Positions 1 to 8,987 are shown, counted from the stretch's first letter. The stretch is 64,000 bases of DNA from Pedobacter nutrimenti (GCF_003208655.1 NZ_QKLU01000003.1:385745-449744), one strand, 5' to 3'. Translations and numbers: made by a program. Notes: generated by a model from the letters alone, not told the origin.

Positions 1-1401
1 GGTTTAACCAGCATCAGTATCACCTATAATGGTTCATCGGCACCACCTACCCAGGCAGGGAGTTATGCCGTTGTGGCCAGTTTAAGCAATTCAAATTATA
101 CGGCACCTGATGCGACCGGTACTTTAACAATTCTTCCCAAAACCATAACTGTAAGGGCCGAAGCGAAAACAAAAAACTATGGCGATACAGATCCCTTATT
201 AACCTTTACAATTAGCACCGCACCTGCGTCAGGTGATTATTTTACAGGTTCGCTCTCCCGTGTCCCGGGCGAAAACCCGGGCACTTATGCCATTGTTCAG
301 GGAAGTTTATCGCTTGGCAATAATTATATCCTGAATTATCAGCCTGCAAACCTGAGTATTACAGGTGGAATGCTCAACTTCGCGGCACTGACAGGTAAAA
401 CTTATGGTGATGCCGATTTCAGGCCACCGGTTTCCAGCAGTAACAGCAATATAGCAATTGATTTGAGCAGTGATAATCCAGCCATTGCAACGATTGTAAA
501 CGGACAGGTTCATATCCTGGCTGCCGGAACGGTAAACATCACCGCTTCCCAGGCTGGTGCCGGGAGTATCAGTCGTCAGTTAAACATTGCAAAAGCGGGT
601 ATAACCGTCACTGCAAATAACCAAAGCAGGCTTTATGGGGCAGCTGACCCGGTATTTACAGTAGTATACAGTGGTTTTGTCAATGGAGATGATGTTTCAA
701 AATTGAATACGGCGGCAACGGCGGTTACCACGGCAAGCCTGTCAAGCCCGGCTGGTCATTATCCGATTGTTCCTGCCGGGGCATCGTCCGCAAATTATAA
801 CTTTAATTACATCAGCGGTATTTTGACGATAGTTGCCCTGAATAATACCGATGTGATTTCCCTAAGCATTAATCCAGGGACCTTATCGCCAGCATTTAAC
901 GCCCAAAACCACAATTATACCGCCTCGGTCGACAACAGCATTGACCGTGTTTTAATAAGTATTAACCTGAGCGATGTCAATGCCGTTGCGCTGATCAATG
1001 GAAGCCCTTCCAGAGGAGTGTCCCTGAATCCGGGAAACAACACGATTGTTGTTGAAGTCACCGCTCAGGATGGAAAAACTAAAAACAGCTATATCCTGAA
1101 TGTGTATAGGGGAATGTCTGAAGGTTCTATTACAGCAACGAATATCCTGACCCCGAATAATGATGGGAAAAATGACCGCTGGGTTATACAGGATATAGAA
1201 TTGTACCCGAATAATAATGTAAAAGTATTTGACCGGGCAGGGCGGATCGTGTATACAAAACATGGCTATAACAATGAATGGGATGGGGCACTGAATGGCA
1301 CGGGAGAGCCCCTTACCGAAGGAACCTATTATTACATTGTCGATTTAGGCACAGGAAAAAGTCCATTTAAAGGTTTCATTACCATCATCAGAAACAGATA
1401 A
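1..1401 (+). CDS. T9SS-sorted MBG-repeat surface protein, 5' truncated
   Basis: This is the C-terminal 466 residues of a large secreted adhesin-like protein; the frame is open to base 1, so the start lies outside the window. It reads as MBG-type beta domains (ITVRAEAKTKNYGDTDP and ITVTANNQSRLYGAADP modules), one Big2-like module beginning LNFAALTGKTYGDADF, a cadherin-like beta-sandwich domain around VISLSINPGTLSPAFN, and a gliding-motility-type C-terminal domain (TNILTPNNDGKNDRW through FKGFITIIRNR). That last domain is the type B sorting signal for the type IX secretion system, so the protein is probably exported and held at the cell surface. The same domain types and closing sequence recur in the 33299-37693 protein. 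A PorP/SprF gene follows 4 nt downstream, the usual pairing. The ligand cannot be told from sequence. Confidence 0.9.
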   Translation, partial: GLTSISITYNGSSAPPTQAGSYAVVASLSNSNYTAPDATGTLTILPKTITVRAEAKTKNYGDTDPLLTFTISTAPASGDYFTGSLSRVPGENPGTYAIVQGSLSLGNNYILNYQPANLSITGGMLNFAALTGKTYGDADFRPPVSSSNSNIAIDLSSDNPAIATIVNGQVHILAAGTVNITASQAGAGSISRQLNIAKAGITVTANNQSRLYGAADPVFTVVYSGFVNGDDVSKLNTAATAVTTASLSSPAGHYPIVPAGASSANYNFNYISGILTIVALNNTDVISLSINPGTLSPAFNAQNHNYTASVDNSIDRVLISINLSDVNAVALINGSPSRGVSLNPGNNTIVVEVTAQDGKTKNSYILNVYRGMSEGSITATNILTPNNDGKNDRWVIQDIELYPNNNVKVFDRAGRIVYTKHGYNNEWDGALNGTGEPLTEGTYYYIVDLGTGKSPFKGFITIIRNR

Positions 1402-1405
1402 AAAA

Positions 1406-2347
1406 ATGCAAACAATGCTTAGCATAAAGAACAGCTTTCCCCATATAAAATTAAATAAGGCCATCAGTACACTATTTGTTTTGCTGGTTATGATCAGTAC
1501 TTTACAGGTAAAAGCACAACTGAACCCTTTCCAGGCCATGTATTTTCAAAACCCCTATTTGTACAATCCTGCAATCGCCGGAAGGGAAAAAGGGTTGGTG
1601 CTTAATTTCGGGCATAACCAGCAGTGGAACAATTTTCCGGGTGCGCCTAAAATTTCAGCAATGACCGCCGAGCTGCAGGCAACAGAAAGGGTAGGATTGG
1701 GGTTTCAGGTGAACCATGATCAGGCTGGACTGATCAATTCCAACCGTTTTATGGCCACTTATGCCTATCATTTGCCCTTAAGCCATCAGGGACAACACCT
1801 GAGTTTTGGCCTTTCTCTGGGCATCAGCGATTCCAGGATCAATTCGAATAATTTAAACGGAGACCCAACGGATGAACAGGTTCAGCGTTACAACCAGCTT
1901 AAGCCATATCTGGATGGCGACCTGGGGATTGCCTACAGAAGTGATGGGCTTCAGATCGGGGCGGCACTACCCAATCTAAAATCTACTTTTTTTAAAACCT
2001 CGGAAAGCAGGTTTGATACCGATCGCCTGTTGTTTATTGGCAGCCTTAGCTATAAAATTCATTTTCAGGGGACTGCACAACAACTGACACTTGAACCTTT
2101 AGGCACATATAGAATTATAAAGGGCTATAAAGATATTGTTGATGCCGGCTTTAATTTTAGAATGGAAGATTATGGGCTTAACCTGCAGGGCATTTACCAC
2201 AGCAGTGAAAGTATGGGTATAGGCTTTGGACTGGATAAAAACAGTTATGCCTTCAATTTTGCATACAATTTTGAAACAGGTACCCTGGGTCAGTATACCA
2301 ATGGAACCTTTGAACTGGGTCTGAAATTACGATTATTCAACAGGTAA
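1406..2347 (+). CDS. PorP/SprF family type IX secretion membrane protein
   Basis: A 313-residue outer-membrane protein of the PorP/SprF family. The family helps deliver or anchor T9SS type B substrates and is usually encoded next to them. The family signature is clear near residues 50-65 (MYFQNPYLYNPAIAG), followed by alternating beta-barrel-like segments to the C-terminus. The N-terminus is a long signal sequence; the first ATG is at 1406, and a second ATG at 1418 (MLSIKNSF) is equally possible. It starts 4 nt after the adhesin stop, so the two genes are probably one operon with matched function. A hairpin at 2353-2379 follows. Confidence 0.92.
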   Translation: MQTMLSIKNSFPHIKLNKAISTLFVLLVMISTLQVKAQLNPFQAMYFQNPYLYNPAIAGREKGLVLNFGHNQQWNNFPGAPKISAMTAELQATERVGLGFQVNHDQAGLINSNRFMATYAYHLPLSHQGQHLSFGLSLGISDSRINSNNLNGDPTDEQVQRYNQLKPYLDGDLGIAYRSDGLQIGAALPNLKSTFFKTSESRFDTDRLLFIGSLSYKIHFQGTAQQLTLEPLGTYRIIKGYKDIVDAGFNFRMEDYGLNLQGIYHSSESMGIGFGLDKNSYAFNFAYNFETGTLGQYTNGTFELGLKLRLFNR

Positions 2348-2352
2348 AAAAA

Positions 2353-2379
2353 CGCCTGAAGCAATAAACGCTTCAGGCG
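2353..2379 (-). terminator. rho-independent terminator
   Basis: A perfect 10-bp stem (CGCCTGAAGC, loop 2363-2369, GCTTCAGGCG) is followed on the minus strand by a run of seven T. It best serves the minus-strand gene ending at 2404. On the plus strand it lacks a T tract but may still mark the end of the PorP/SprF transcript. Confidence 0.8.
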
Positions 2380-2403
2380 AAAATAAACCATACAGTGGTT
2401 ATT

Positions 2404-2766
2404 CTAAATGCTTGGGAACATCGACTGGGCTTTGGCGCCGATCAACGGAATTTCTTTCTTTTTACCCTGGATGGCACCAATAAGGCCAATAATCCATAAG
2501 ATGAATAGAATCAGGTAGATGATGCCGAAAATTGTTTCCAGTAAACCTGAGTAAGTAATGTTAATAATAATCCTGTACGCTATATTGACCACAATCAGCA
2601 CCAGGTAAAGCAGTAGTGTTTGTCTTAAATGATAACTGCCCAGTTCCGTTCTTTTGTCTTTGTGCATGGCAAAATAGGCAATCAGCCAGCCGATAATGGT
2701 AATGTAGCTGACCACAGCCACGCTTTTACCTTCTTCTGTAGTTGTTACGTTAAAGTTTGTTTCCAT
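2404..2766 (-). CDS. DUF4870-like small membrane protein
   Basis: A 120-residue integral membrane protein with about three hydrophobic segments (roughly residues 15-35, 48-70 and 75-98). The sequence between the first two (HKDKRTELGSYHLRQTLLLY, with the HxRQ motif) is typical of DUF4870-type proteins, whose role is unknown. The start at 2766 is an ATG. It is a lone transcription unit with its own terminator at 2353-2379 and is convergent with the PorP/SprF gene. No function can be assigned. Confidence 0.75.
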   Translation of the reverse strand: METNFNVTTTEEGKSVAVVSYITIIGWLIAYFAMHKDKRTELGSYHLRQTLLLYLVLIVVNIAYRIIINITYSGLLETIFGIIYLILFILWIIGLIGAIQGKKKEIPLIGAKAQSMFPSI

Positions 2767-2919
2767 AGGGTATAATTTAGAGTTAAATGTGTTTTTATAT
2801 AGGATGTAGGGTCAATTTATAGCATTAATCAGTTGGTTTTTATTCAGCCTGCCCTGATCTGTGAACATCAATACAAGGAAAAAGGCATTTGGCTCATTAA
2901 TAGGACATTGTTAAATAAA

Positions 2920-2968
2920 AATGGCCTGTTTCAATGATCCTTTTACAGGAAGCAAAGAACAGGCCATT
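2920..2968 (-). terminator. terminator of the first siderophore receptor gene
   Basis: An 11-bp perfect inverted repeat (AATGGCCTGTT at 2920-2930 and AACAGGCCATT at 2958-2968) encloses a 27-nt loop. On the minus strand it is followed by TTTTATTT. It lies 32 nt beyond the stop codon of the receptor gene. Confidence 0.7.
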
Positions 2969-3000
2969 AAATGGAATTTTAACCTAAAAAATATTGGAAA

Positions 3001-5346
3001 CTAGAATTTAAAGGTCACATTACCTGTAAATCTGGCTGGTGCCTGTGGGGTCAAACGTACCGACCAGGCTTTTTCACTGGTCAGGTTATCTACTTTAAAA
3101 CCTATCCTGAACCTGCTGTGGTCATAAAATACGGTTGCATCAAGCATGGTGTAAGAAGGAATAATGACTTTTCTGGTGGTGGTATTGGTCTGGAAGGAAG
3201 AACTGCCCGAATTTCCTCCGAAACCTGCCCCAAAACCTTTTAACTTTCCTTCAGGGAACCGGTAACTCAACCAGAAATTGAGCATTTTACCCGGACCTGA
3301 TAGTGCCGGTCTTAAACCTTCAATGCTGGCGTCGGCATGGGTCATTTTACTGTCGTTATAGGCGTAACCCGCTACAATGTTAAAACCCGGGAAAGGGTTT
3401 GCCGTCAGTTCAATTTCAACTCCTTTACTGGTTTGTCCGCCATTCTGAATATTGAAGTTGACATTCTCCGGGTCAGTACGGACCATATTCTTTACGTCAA
3501 TATTGTAATAACTAATGGTACCCACCAGCTTATGGTTAAACAGGTCTGCTTTAATACCCCCTTCTGCCTGGTTGGCCTGCTCGGGCTTAAATACATTTCC
3601 TGCAGCATCAGAACCAGGTTTATTGGTAAAACCGTTCATGTAATTTCCGAATACAGAAACCCGGTCTTTCCATAGTTCATAGACCAAACCCAGTTTTGGG
3701 GACAGGGCGGTCTGCCCGTATTTTCCTGTATTGATCCCCGTTGCCATGGAAGTAACCCCCTGGTTTTGGTAACGGTCAAGCCTTAAGCTCAACATGGCCA
3801 GTAAACGGTCGGTCGCATTAAATACGTTCGAGGCATAAACCGCATAACTGTTGTCACCGTTGTTTTCATTTCGCATGGTACCAGTCGGGGCCAGGCCATC
3901 AATGGTTGCCTGGGTAATTTTGGTTGGGATTTCAGGATGTGTAAAGTAAACCACCGGACCATTGATCTGTACCCTGTCGAAAGTGTTGGAGTTGTTGTAA
4001 TAATCCAGACCCAGGACCAAACGGTTGCGGTGGGAACCAATTTTAAAATCACCGGTAAAGTTTTGCTGCAAATCGGTTGCAATAAATGCCGTATAGCCCC
4101 TCATGACCAATGCCCTCAACGTGGTGTCAGTAACCCCGTTCAATGCAGAAATATAGCCATTAATGGAAGTCCTGGCCCTTGAAATAACGGTTTGAGAGGT
4201 CCATTGATCAGAAATCTTATAATTGAACTGTGCAAAAATATTCATCATCTGGGTGCTGTAAGCCAGGTCATTGCTGCCAAATAAACGGTTGTAAGGGAAG
4301 TTCATGTCGGCAATACTTTCAGTTTTTTTGCTTTTCGTCCAGGGATTAAAACGGACGACAGAAGTGCCTTTTGCCTGTCCGAATTCAATATCAAACAACA
4401 TGGAGAAACGGTCATTGACCTGGTAAGAGAAACTCGGTGCCAGGCTGATGCTGTTGGTAAAGCCCATGTCCTGAAAACTTTTTTCAAAACTCGTGGCCCC
4501 GTTTAAACGGAACAGCACTGTTTTATCGGCATTAACAGGTGTGTTGAGGTCAACTGCTACCCGGTTAAAATTCCAGCTGCCGCTGAAAAGAGAAAGTTCA
4601 CCACCAAAACCATTGTAAGGTTTTTTGGTGACCCTGTTGTACAAACCGCCATAACTGGATAAATTGGTGCCAAACAGCGTTGCTGAAGGACCTTTAATGG
4701 CCTCAATCCGCTCTAAATTGGCGGGGTCAATAGCAGAATAAGAAAAACCGGCCACACCGTTTCTGACCATAGGTTCTATTTCAAAGCCCCGGGAACGGAA
4801 AGTGACACGGCCCTGATTGGCCAGCATGGGAATCCCTGACCCCGGTACGTTTTTAGAAATACTGCCCAGGTCCACCGCCATTTGTTCAGTGATCAGTTCT
4901 TTGGGAACAGTGGTGTATACCTGTGGATTTTCCAGGTTTTTTAAGGGAAGGCGGGCTGCGTATACACTTTCTTTTTTAGAGAACCTGTTGGTTGTGCCCG
5001 GAATGGTCACTTCCTGCAGGGCCTGTACATTTTCTTTTGGCAACTGATAATCTGCCGATGTGGTCTGTCCGGAAAGGACTTCCACAGATATTTTTTTTTC
5101 AGGAGCACCAAGCATTTGGATTTTCACCGTATACTTTCCAGGTACAAGATGCGTAAAGCTGTACTGGCCATGGTCATCTGTTAAAGTTCCTTTTAGCGTT
5201 TCCATTAAGGTAATGGAAGCAGAACCAACCGGTTGACCGTCAACCAGTGTTACTTTACCTGTAATTTTTCCAGGTGCAGATTGTGCAAAAGAGGAGAGCG
5301 CATTTGATAAAATAAAAATTAAAAAAATTTTGAGTAGAGTTTTCAT
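3001..5346 (-). CDS. TonB-dependent siderophore-type receptor
   Basis: An outer-membrane receptor of about 781 residues that should import a ferric chelate or similar ligand using TonB energy. In order: signal peptide (residues 1-22), carboxypeptidase-regulatory-like beta domain (about 27-110), plug domain (about 130-240, with RIEAIKGPSATLFG), then a 22-strand-type barrel ending in the aromatic residue of TGNVTFKF. The ATG at 5346 is preferred to an in-frame TTG one codon upstream. It is paralogous to the receptor at 56299 (shared LPLKNLENPQVY and KGPSATLFG blocks). Its promoter (TATCTTTG on the minus strand at 5380-5387) lies beside a 23-bp operator at 5393-5415 shared with the divergent secreted-protein gene, suggesting iron control. 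Confidence 0.93.
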   Translation of the reverse strand: MKTLLKIFLIFILSNALSSFAQSAPGKITGKVTLVDGQPVGSASITLMETLKGTLTDDHGQYSFTHLVPGKYTVKIQMLGAPEKKISVEVLSGQTTSADYQLPKENVQALQEVTIPGTTNRFSKKESVYAARLPLKNLENPQVYTTVPKELITEQMAVDLGSISKNVPGSGIPMLANQGRVTFRSRGFEIEPMVRNGVAGFSYSAIDPANLERIEAIKGPSATLFGTNLSSYGGLYNRVTKKPYNGFGGELSLFSGSWNFNRVAVDLNTPVNADKTVLFRLNGATSFEKSFQDMGFTNSISLAPSFSYQVNDRFSMLFDIEFGQAKGTSVVRFNPWTKSKKTESIADMNFPYNRLFGSNDLAYSTQMMNIFAQFNYKISDQWTSQTVISRARTSINGYISALNGVTDTTLRALVMRGYTAFIATDLQQNFTGDFKIGSHRNRLVLGLDYYNNSNTFDRVQINGPVVYFTHPEIPTKITQATIDGLAPTGTMRNENNGDNSYAVYASNVFNATDRLLAMLSLRLDRYQNQGVTSMATGINTGKYGQTALSPKLGLVYELWKDRVSVFGNYMNGFTNKPGSDAAGNVFKPEQANQAEGGIKADLFNHKLVGTISYYNIDVKNMVRTDPENVNFNIQNGGQTSKGVEIELTANPFPGFNIVAGYAYNDSKMTHADASIEGLRPALSGPGKMLNFWLSYRFPEGKLKGFGAGFGGNSGSSSFQTNTTTRKVIIPSYTMLDATVFYDHSRFRIGFKVDNLTSEKAWSVRLTPQAPARFTGNVTFKF

Positions 5347-5379
5347 CAATACGTATATGGGGTTTAACTAAATATGGCG

Positions 5380-5387
5380 CAAAGATA
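5380..5387 (-). promoter_or_regulatory. -7 promoter element for the siderophore receptor
   Basis: Minus-strand TATCTTTG matches the Bacteroidota -7 consensus TAnnTTTG and predicts a leader of roughly 30 nt before the ATG at 5346. The 23-bp element at 5393-5415 occupies the -33 side of this promoter. Confidence 0.7.
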
Positions 5388-5392
5388 TAAAG

Positions 5393-5415
5393 TTATTTAT
5401 ATTGAGTCTAAATAA
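5393..5415. promoter_or_regulatory. 23-bp candidate iron operator, copy 1
   Basis: TTATTTATATTGAG then TCTAAATAA, an imperfect palindrome with TTATTT and AAATAA ends. It sits between two divergent promoters, overlapping the -33 region of both, so a repressor bound here could silence both genes. It matches three other copies in this window at 15 invariant positions. The core TTTAGAA/TTCTAAA resembles Fur-family sites such as the rhizobial Irr box. The regulator identity is inferred. Confidence 0.7.
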
Positions 5416-5430
5416 ATTACTATATCTTTG
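5402..5430 (+). promoter_or_regulatory. Bacteroidota-type promoter of the 5436 gene
   Basis: TTG at 5402-5404, an 18-nt spacer, then TATCTTTG at 5423-5430, a full match to the TTG/TAnnTTTG pattern. The start codon is only 5 nt after the -7 element, so the mRNA should be leaderless or nearly so. The -33 TTG is inside the 23-bp operator. Confidence 0.8.
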
Positions 5431-5435
5431 CACTG

Positions 5436-6155
5436 ATGAAAAAAGCCCCTTACCTGCTGTTGTTATTTTTAATCGTTCCCTTATTTGGTCATGCCAGTGC
5501 CTATTGGATGGAAATTAAAGGAACAGGGAAATTGAGGGAAGAAGTGGAGATCCGGATTTACTATGGAAATATTAACGAATCCGGGCAACGCATAGCGCAG
5601 AGGGGCGCTGAATTGGCACTTACCGGGGAGTTCCGGATTAGGGCGCGCAATGGAAACGGTCCTTTGTTCACTATACCCATAAGTCTGAAAGGCGACTGCT
5701 GGTCAGGAACATTTACCCCAGAAAAAGAAGGGGTTTATCAGATCCTGGGCATCAATGATACCCATCCGGTGGTAGATCGTTCCAAAACCGGTGGAAAAAA
5801 TGTCCGTCCTGTGGATTACCTCTGTGCTGCTTATCAGGTTGGTGTTGTGCCGGCCAGCTCCGAACCCCTACAGTTTCTGGACATCACAACGCTCATGGAA
5901 GGCAAAAGGGTTCTTGTAAAAGCCTTTAATCAGGCCAAACCCGCTGCGGAAGGCACAAAACTTAGGGTTTTTAACCCGGAAAACTGGGAAAAAGAACTTC
6001 TGGTTAACGGGCAGGGACAAGCCGTTTTTCAGACGAGCATAAAAGGCTTATACATTATCCGTCAGGACTGGTCAGATCCTAGGCCAGGCACTTATAAAGG
6101 CATTGCTTATCAACAGGTGCGTCACCGTTGTAACTACTTTTTATTGCTGCAGTAA
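5436..6155 (+). CDS. secreted protein, possibly DUF4198-like, co-regulated with siderophore receptor
   Basis: A 239-residue exported protein with a clear signal peptide (residues 1-22, cleavage after GHASA). The mature part begins AYWMEIKG and contains FTPEKEGVYQILGIND, which looks like the beta-sandwich DUF4198-type periplasmic proteins often found beside metal-uptake receptors. I do not recognise it with certainty. It is divergent from the siderophore-type receptor and shares its operator, so a periplasmic or surface accessory role in metal acquisition is a reasonable inference. Two cysteines (in GDCWSG and YLCAAYQ) could form a disulfide. Confidence 0.8.
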   Translation: MKKAPYLLLLFLIVPLFGHASAYWMEIKGTGKLREEVEIRIYYGNINESGQRIAQRGAELALTGEFRIRARNGNGPLFTIPISLKGDCWSGTFTPEKEGVYQILGINDTHPVVDRSKTGGKNVRPVDYLCAAYQVGVVPASSEPLQFLDITTLMEGKRVLVKAFNQAKPAAEGTKLRVFNPENWEKELLVNGQGQAVFQTSIKGLYIIRQDWSDPRPGTYKGIAYQQVRHRCNYFLLLQ

Positions 6156-6371
6156 TTAACAGGTACGATCCTATCCAGAAATACGACCATTTGCATGTAA
6201 ACGCACCTTTGTTCAGATCATAACAAGGAAATTTGCAGCGTAGCTGATAAAGGCTGCAATTGATGTTAAATGTTATGTGGGAAAGAATTGTATTTACGGT
6301 AAGGTTATTAAATTGGGTGTTGAGAAAAAGTTTTGGTCCTGGTTACGGTAAGCAAACGCATTAGACGCTTT

Positions 6372-6390
6372 ATTAATTGGCATTAATTGG
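6372..6390. repeat. tandem ATTAATTGG direct repeat before an AraC gene
   Basis: Two copies of ATTAATTGG with a 10-nt period (6372-6380 and 6382-6390), one helical turn apart and about 50 nt before the AraC-type regulator start. Such half-site spacing suits an AraC dimer site; autoregulation is inferred only from position. Confidence 0.4.
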
Positions 6391-6441
6391 TAAATTAGGT
6401 CAAATTATTAATCGTCTTCCATCAGGATTTATCCGTTCAAA

Positions 6442-7572
6442 ATGACCCTTACGTTAAATTCCTATACACTGTTGATTTTACTCGCTTGTGGCAATTTTTT
6501 GTGTATAGCCCTTTATACCCAGGTGGTCAGGGAAGGACGAGATTATATTGCAAATTGCTTTCTGGCTGCGTTTTGTTTATTCTTTTGTATCGGCAACCTC
6601 GATTATATATTTATCCCAAATCATTATTATAATTATTACCCCAGGCTCATTGGAATGGGAGATGTGGCCTCCCTGCTGTTGGGTCCGCTGCTGTATTTAT
6701 ACGTATTGTTGCTCAGCAGTAATGACCACAGGTTTAAATGGAAATACCTGATCCACCTTGCCCCGGTGACCATTTATATGATCTGGCTCCTGCCTTTTAA
6801 GCTAAAGGACATCAACGCCCAGGTACAGGAATTTGATCGGCTTGTTAGCGGGCTAATGCCATTTCCTGTTATGGTGGCTTATTATAATAAAGTGGTGAAC
6901 TTAATCTACATACTGATGATTTTTTTCTTGTTGAGAAAACATCATTCTGTTGTAAAACAGCTGGTTTCTACCGCAGAGGAGAACAGTTTAAACTGGATAA
7001 GAAATTTGGCTTTATTTGCTTTTCCCCTTTATTTGTGCTGGTTTTTACAAAATCAGGGACTTGTTGATGATCATTTTTTTGGTGTCGGAAATCTTTTGTT
7101 CAGCTATTATCTTGGTTACCATGTCATCCAGCAAAAGAGCATCTATACAACACTTTCCAATGATTTCAGTGTGAATAAAATAGATGCCTCGGGTACAAAG
7201 TATAAAAATTCAATACTTACCGTCGAAAGGAAAACCTTGTATAAAGACAGGTTAGATGCGCTAATGGTAAGCGAAAAACCCTTTAAGGATAAAGAGCTTT
7301 CGCTTACCATGCTTGCCGACAAAGTAGAAATTAAACCCGGATATCTTTCTCAGATTTTAAATGAAGATTACCGGGAGAGTTTTTATACGTTTATTAATCG
7401 TTACCGGATTGAGGAAAGTAAACGCCTGTTGCTGGATAAGCGTTATCAAAATTATAATATCCTTAGTATTGCTTATGAGGCTGGCTTTAATTCCAAGTCG
7501 ACCTTCAATAAAGTGTTTAGGGAGTCTGTTGGTGTTTCGCCTTCGGAATATCAAAAACAACACCTGGTCTAA
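6442..7572 (+). CDS. membrane-anchored AraC family transcriptional regulator
   Basis: A 376-residue regulator. Residues 1-235 contain about seven hydrophobic segments, forming a membrane-embedded sensor; residues about 270-376 are an AraC-type double helix-turn-helix (LADKVEIKPGYLSQILNE, then ILSIAYEAGFNSKSTFNKVF and VGVSPSEYQKQ). Membrane-bound AraC proteins of this layout are common in Bacteroidota. The target is unknown; the flanking lipoprotein gene at 7695 is a candidate. The ATG at 6442 gives the full first membrane segment. Direct repeats at 6372-6390 may be its own operator. Confidence 0.92.
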   Translation: MTLTLNSYTLLILLACGNFLCIALYTQVVREGRDYIANCFLAAFCLFFCIGNLDYIFIPNHYYNYYPRLIGMGDVASLLLGPLLYLYVLLLSSNDHRFKWKYLIHLAPVTIYMIWLLPFKLKDINAQVQEFDRLVSGLMPFPVMVAYYNKVVNLIYILMIFFLLRKHHSVVKQLVSTAEENSLNWIRNLALFAFPLYLCWFLQNQGLVDDHFFGVGNLLFSYYLGYHVIQQKSIYTTLSNDFSVNKIDASGTKYKNSILTVERKTLYKDRLDALMVSEKPFKDKELSLTMLADKVEIKPGYLSQILNEDYRESFYTFINRYRIEESKRLLLDKRYQNYNILSIAYEAGFNSKSTFNKVFRESVGVSPSEYQKQHLV

Positions 7573-7694
7573 GCTCCTGTTTACCGAGGAAAAGTCAGTT
7601 AAAGTGCTTTGATTACTAAATTGTTAACCCTATAATTTAAAATGATATTTTATGTAAAATTAGTACATTAGGTTACATTTAAAATTATAACCTC

Positions 7695-8312
7695 ATGCTT
7701 AGAAAAACAATGATGGCAGGTCTGGCACTTTTGATGCTTTCCTGCGGAAATGCAAAAAAAGAAGAAAAAAGTGACCAGAGCAGTGGCGGTGGAATTGTGG
7801 AGGGGGTAAGCAACCTGAACAAAATGGCCAAGTCTGCAGATAAGATGAAAGACCTGTCTGAAGCTTTAAAAAAATTAACCCCTTTAACAAATGACGAGTT
7901 AAAAGCGGTCATTCCCGAAACTTTAAATGGTTTAAAAAGAAAAAGCTTTAGCGCTGGCGGTTACGGGATGGCTGGTATGAGTGCCATCCAGGCCGAATAC
8001 GGGGACGATAATAAAAATGTAAAAATCAGTATTCTGGATGGGGCAGGAGAGACCGGCAGTGCCGTGGTTTCCTTAATGGCCATGACCTTAAGTATGGATG
8101 CGGAGTCTGAGTCCAATGGCACCAAAAGCAAAACCACTGAAATCAATGGGCTTCGGGCAATTACTGAAGACACCAAATCAGGAGAATCCATAAGTTCTTC
8201 CATTAAATATTTATACAAAGACCGCTATTCCATTGGCCTGGATGGTCAGGGTTATAGTCTTTCGGAGCTGGAAACTTATATGAAAGCACTTCATACCAGC
8301 GCTTTGAAATAG
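7695..8312 (+). CDS. hypothetical lipoprotein
   Basis: A 205-residue predicted lipoprotein: a signal peptide ending in the lipobox LLMLSCGN (Cys at about residue 17), then a Lys/Glu/Ser linker and a soluble domain with AVIPETLNGLKRKSFSAGG and an alternating beta region. It probably sits in the outer or inner membrane facing the periplasm. I do not recognise the family. It follows the AraC gene by about 120 nt in the same orientation and ends at a strong terminator (8331-8363). Confidence 0.8.
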   Translation: MLRKTMMAGLALLMLSCGNAKKEEKSDQSSGGGIVEGVSNLNKMAKSADKMKDLSEALKKLTPLTNDELKAVIPETLNGLKRKSFSAGGYGMAGMSAIQAEYGDDNKNVKISILDGAGETGSAVVSLMAMTLSMDAESESNGTKSKTTEINGLRAITEDTKSGESISSSIKYLYKDRYSIGLDGQGYSLSELETYMKALHTSALK

Positions 8313-8330
8313 GTTGTTTTTTAAGATAAA

Positions 8331-8365
8331 AAAGGCCGGTAAATAGTTAATTTACCGGCCTTTTT
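8331..8365 (+). terminator. strong rho-independent terminator
   Basis: A 14-bp perfect stem, AAAGGCCGGTAAAT (8331-8344) and ATTTACCGGCCTTT (8350-8363), with a 5-nt loop and a following T run. It closes the lipoprotein transcript. Confidence 0.9.
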
Positions 8366-8495
8366 GTTTGCGGATATTTGTGACAGCAGAATAATCTGTT
8401 ATCTTCGCCTGCCTTTTGTGCTAAAGCCCGGAACCAGGTACATTTCGGAAAGCAGGCGCAGGGTATTAACCTATTGTCCGATACGATTTTACAGA

Positions 8496-8933
8496 ATGAA
8501 TTTTAATCTCGCATTTTACGCAACAGCTGCACTTGCAGGTATTGCGGTGGTCTATCTGATCACGACCCTTAGAAAAGCCTCTGCCTACAACATGCCTTTT
8601 TTTAAGGCCCTGAATCCAAACTACACCGCACGCGTACATGAATTGGCCCAGGTGAAGGCATCGCTGCAGCCCATTATTACAGAAATGGAAACCAGGCAAA
8701 TGAGCAGTTTTATCCTGTTGTGGAAAGCAAAATTTGAAAAAGGAACATTCTCCGAGCAGGATGTGAAAGACCTGAACCAGCAGATTGCCGATGGCAATAA
8801 AGCCCAGGTAGATGGAATTTTATCCTTACACCCCAATGCACGCAGCAGGTTTAATGAAATCAATGCAGCGCTGGAGGCAGCAACCAAAGCTGCAGAGTTG
8901 CAGCAAGCAGAAGCCGAGACCGAATTGGCTTGA
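8496..8933 (+). CDS. hypothetical membrane-anchored protein
   Basis: A 145-residue protein with one N-terminal membrane segment (about residues 5-23) and a helical, charged C-terminal part ending in an Ala/Glu-rich tail (AAELQQAEAETELA). The open frame extends upstream to a TTG at 8364, but that lies in the preceding terminator, so the ATG at 8496 (MNFNLAFYATAALAG) is chosen. A near-consensus -7 element, TATCTTCG, lies around 8400-8407. No family recognised. Confidence 0.75.
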   Translation: MNFNLAFYATAALAGIAVVYLITTLRKASAYNMPFFKALNPNYTARVHELAQVKASLQPIITEMETRQMSSFILLWKAKFEKGTFSEQDVKDLNQQIADGNKAQVDGILSLHPNARSRFNEINAALEAATKAAELQQAEAETELA

Positions 8934-8947
8934 TGACCATAGCAAAA

Positions 8948-8982
8948 GTTTTCCGGTTGACCCAAAAAGGAAACCGGAAAAC
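8948..8982. terminator. bidirectional terminator between convergent genes
   Basis: An 11-bp perfect inverted repeat (GTTTTCCGGTT at 8948-8958, AACCGGAAAAC at 8972-8982) in the 54-nt gap between the 8496 gene and lpdA, with A/T-rich flanks on both sides. Confidence 0.7.
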
Positions 8983-8987
8983 GATTT

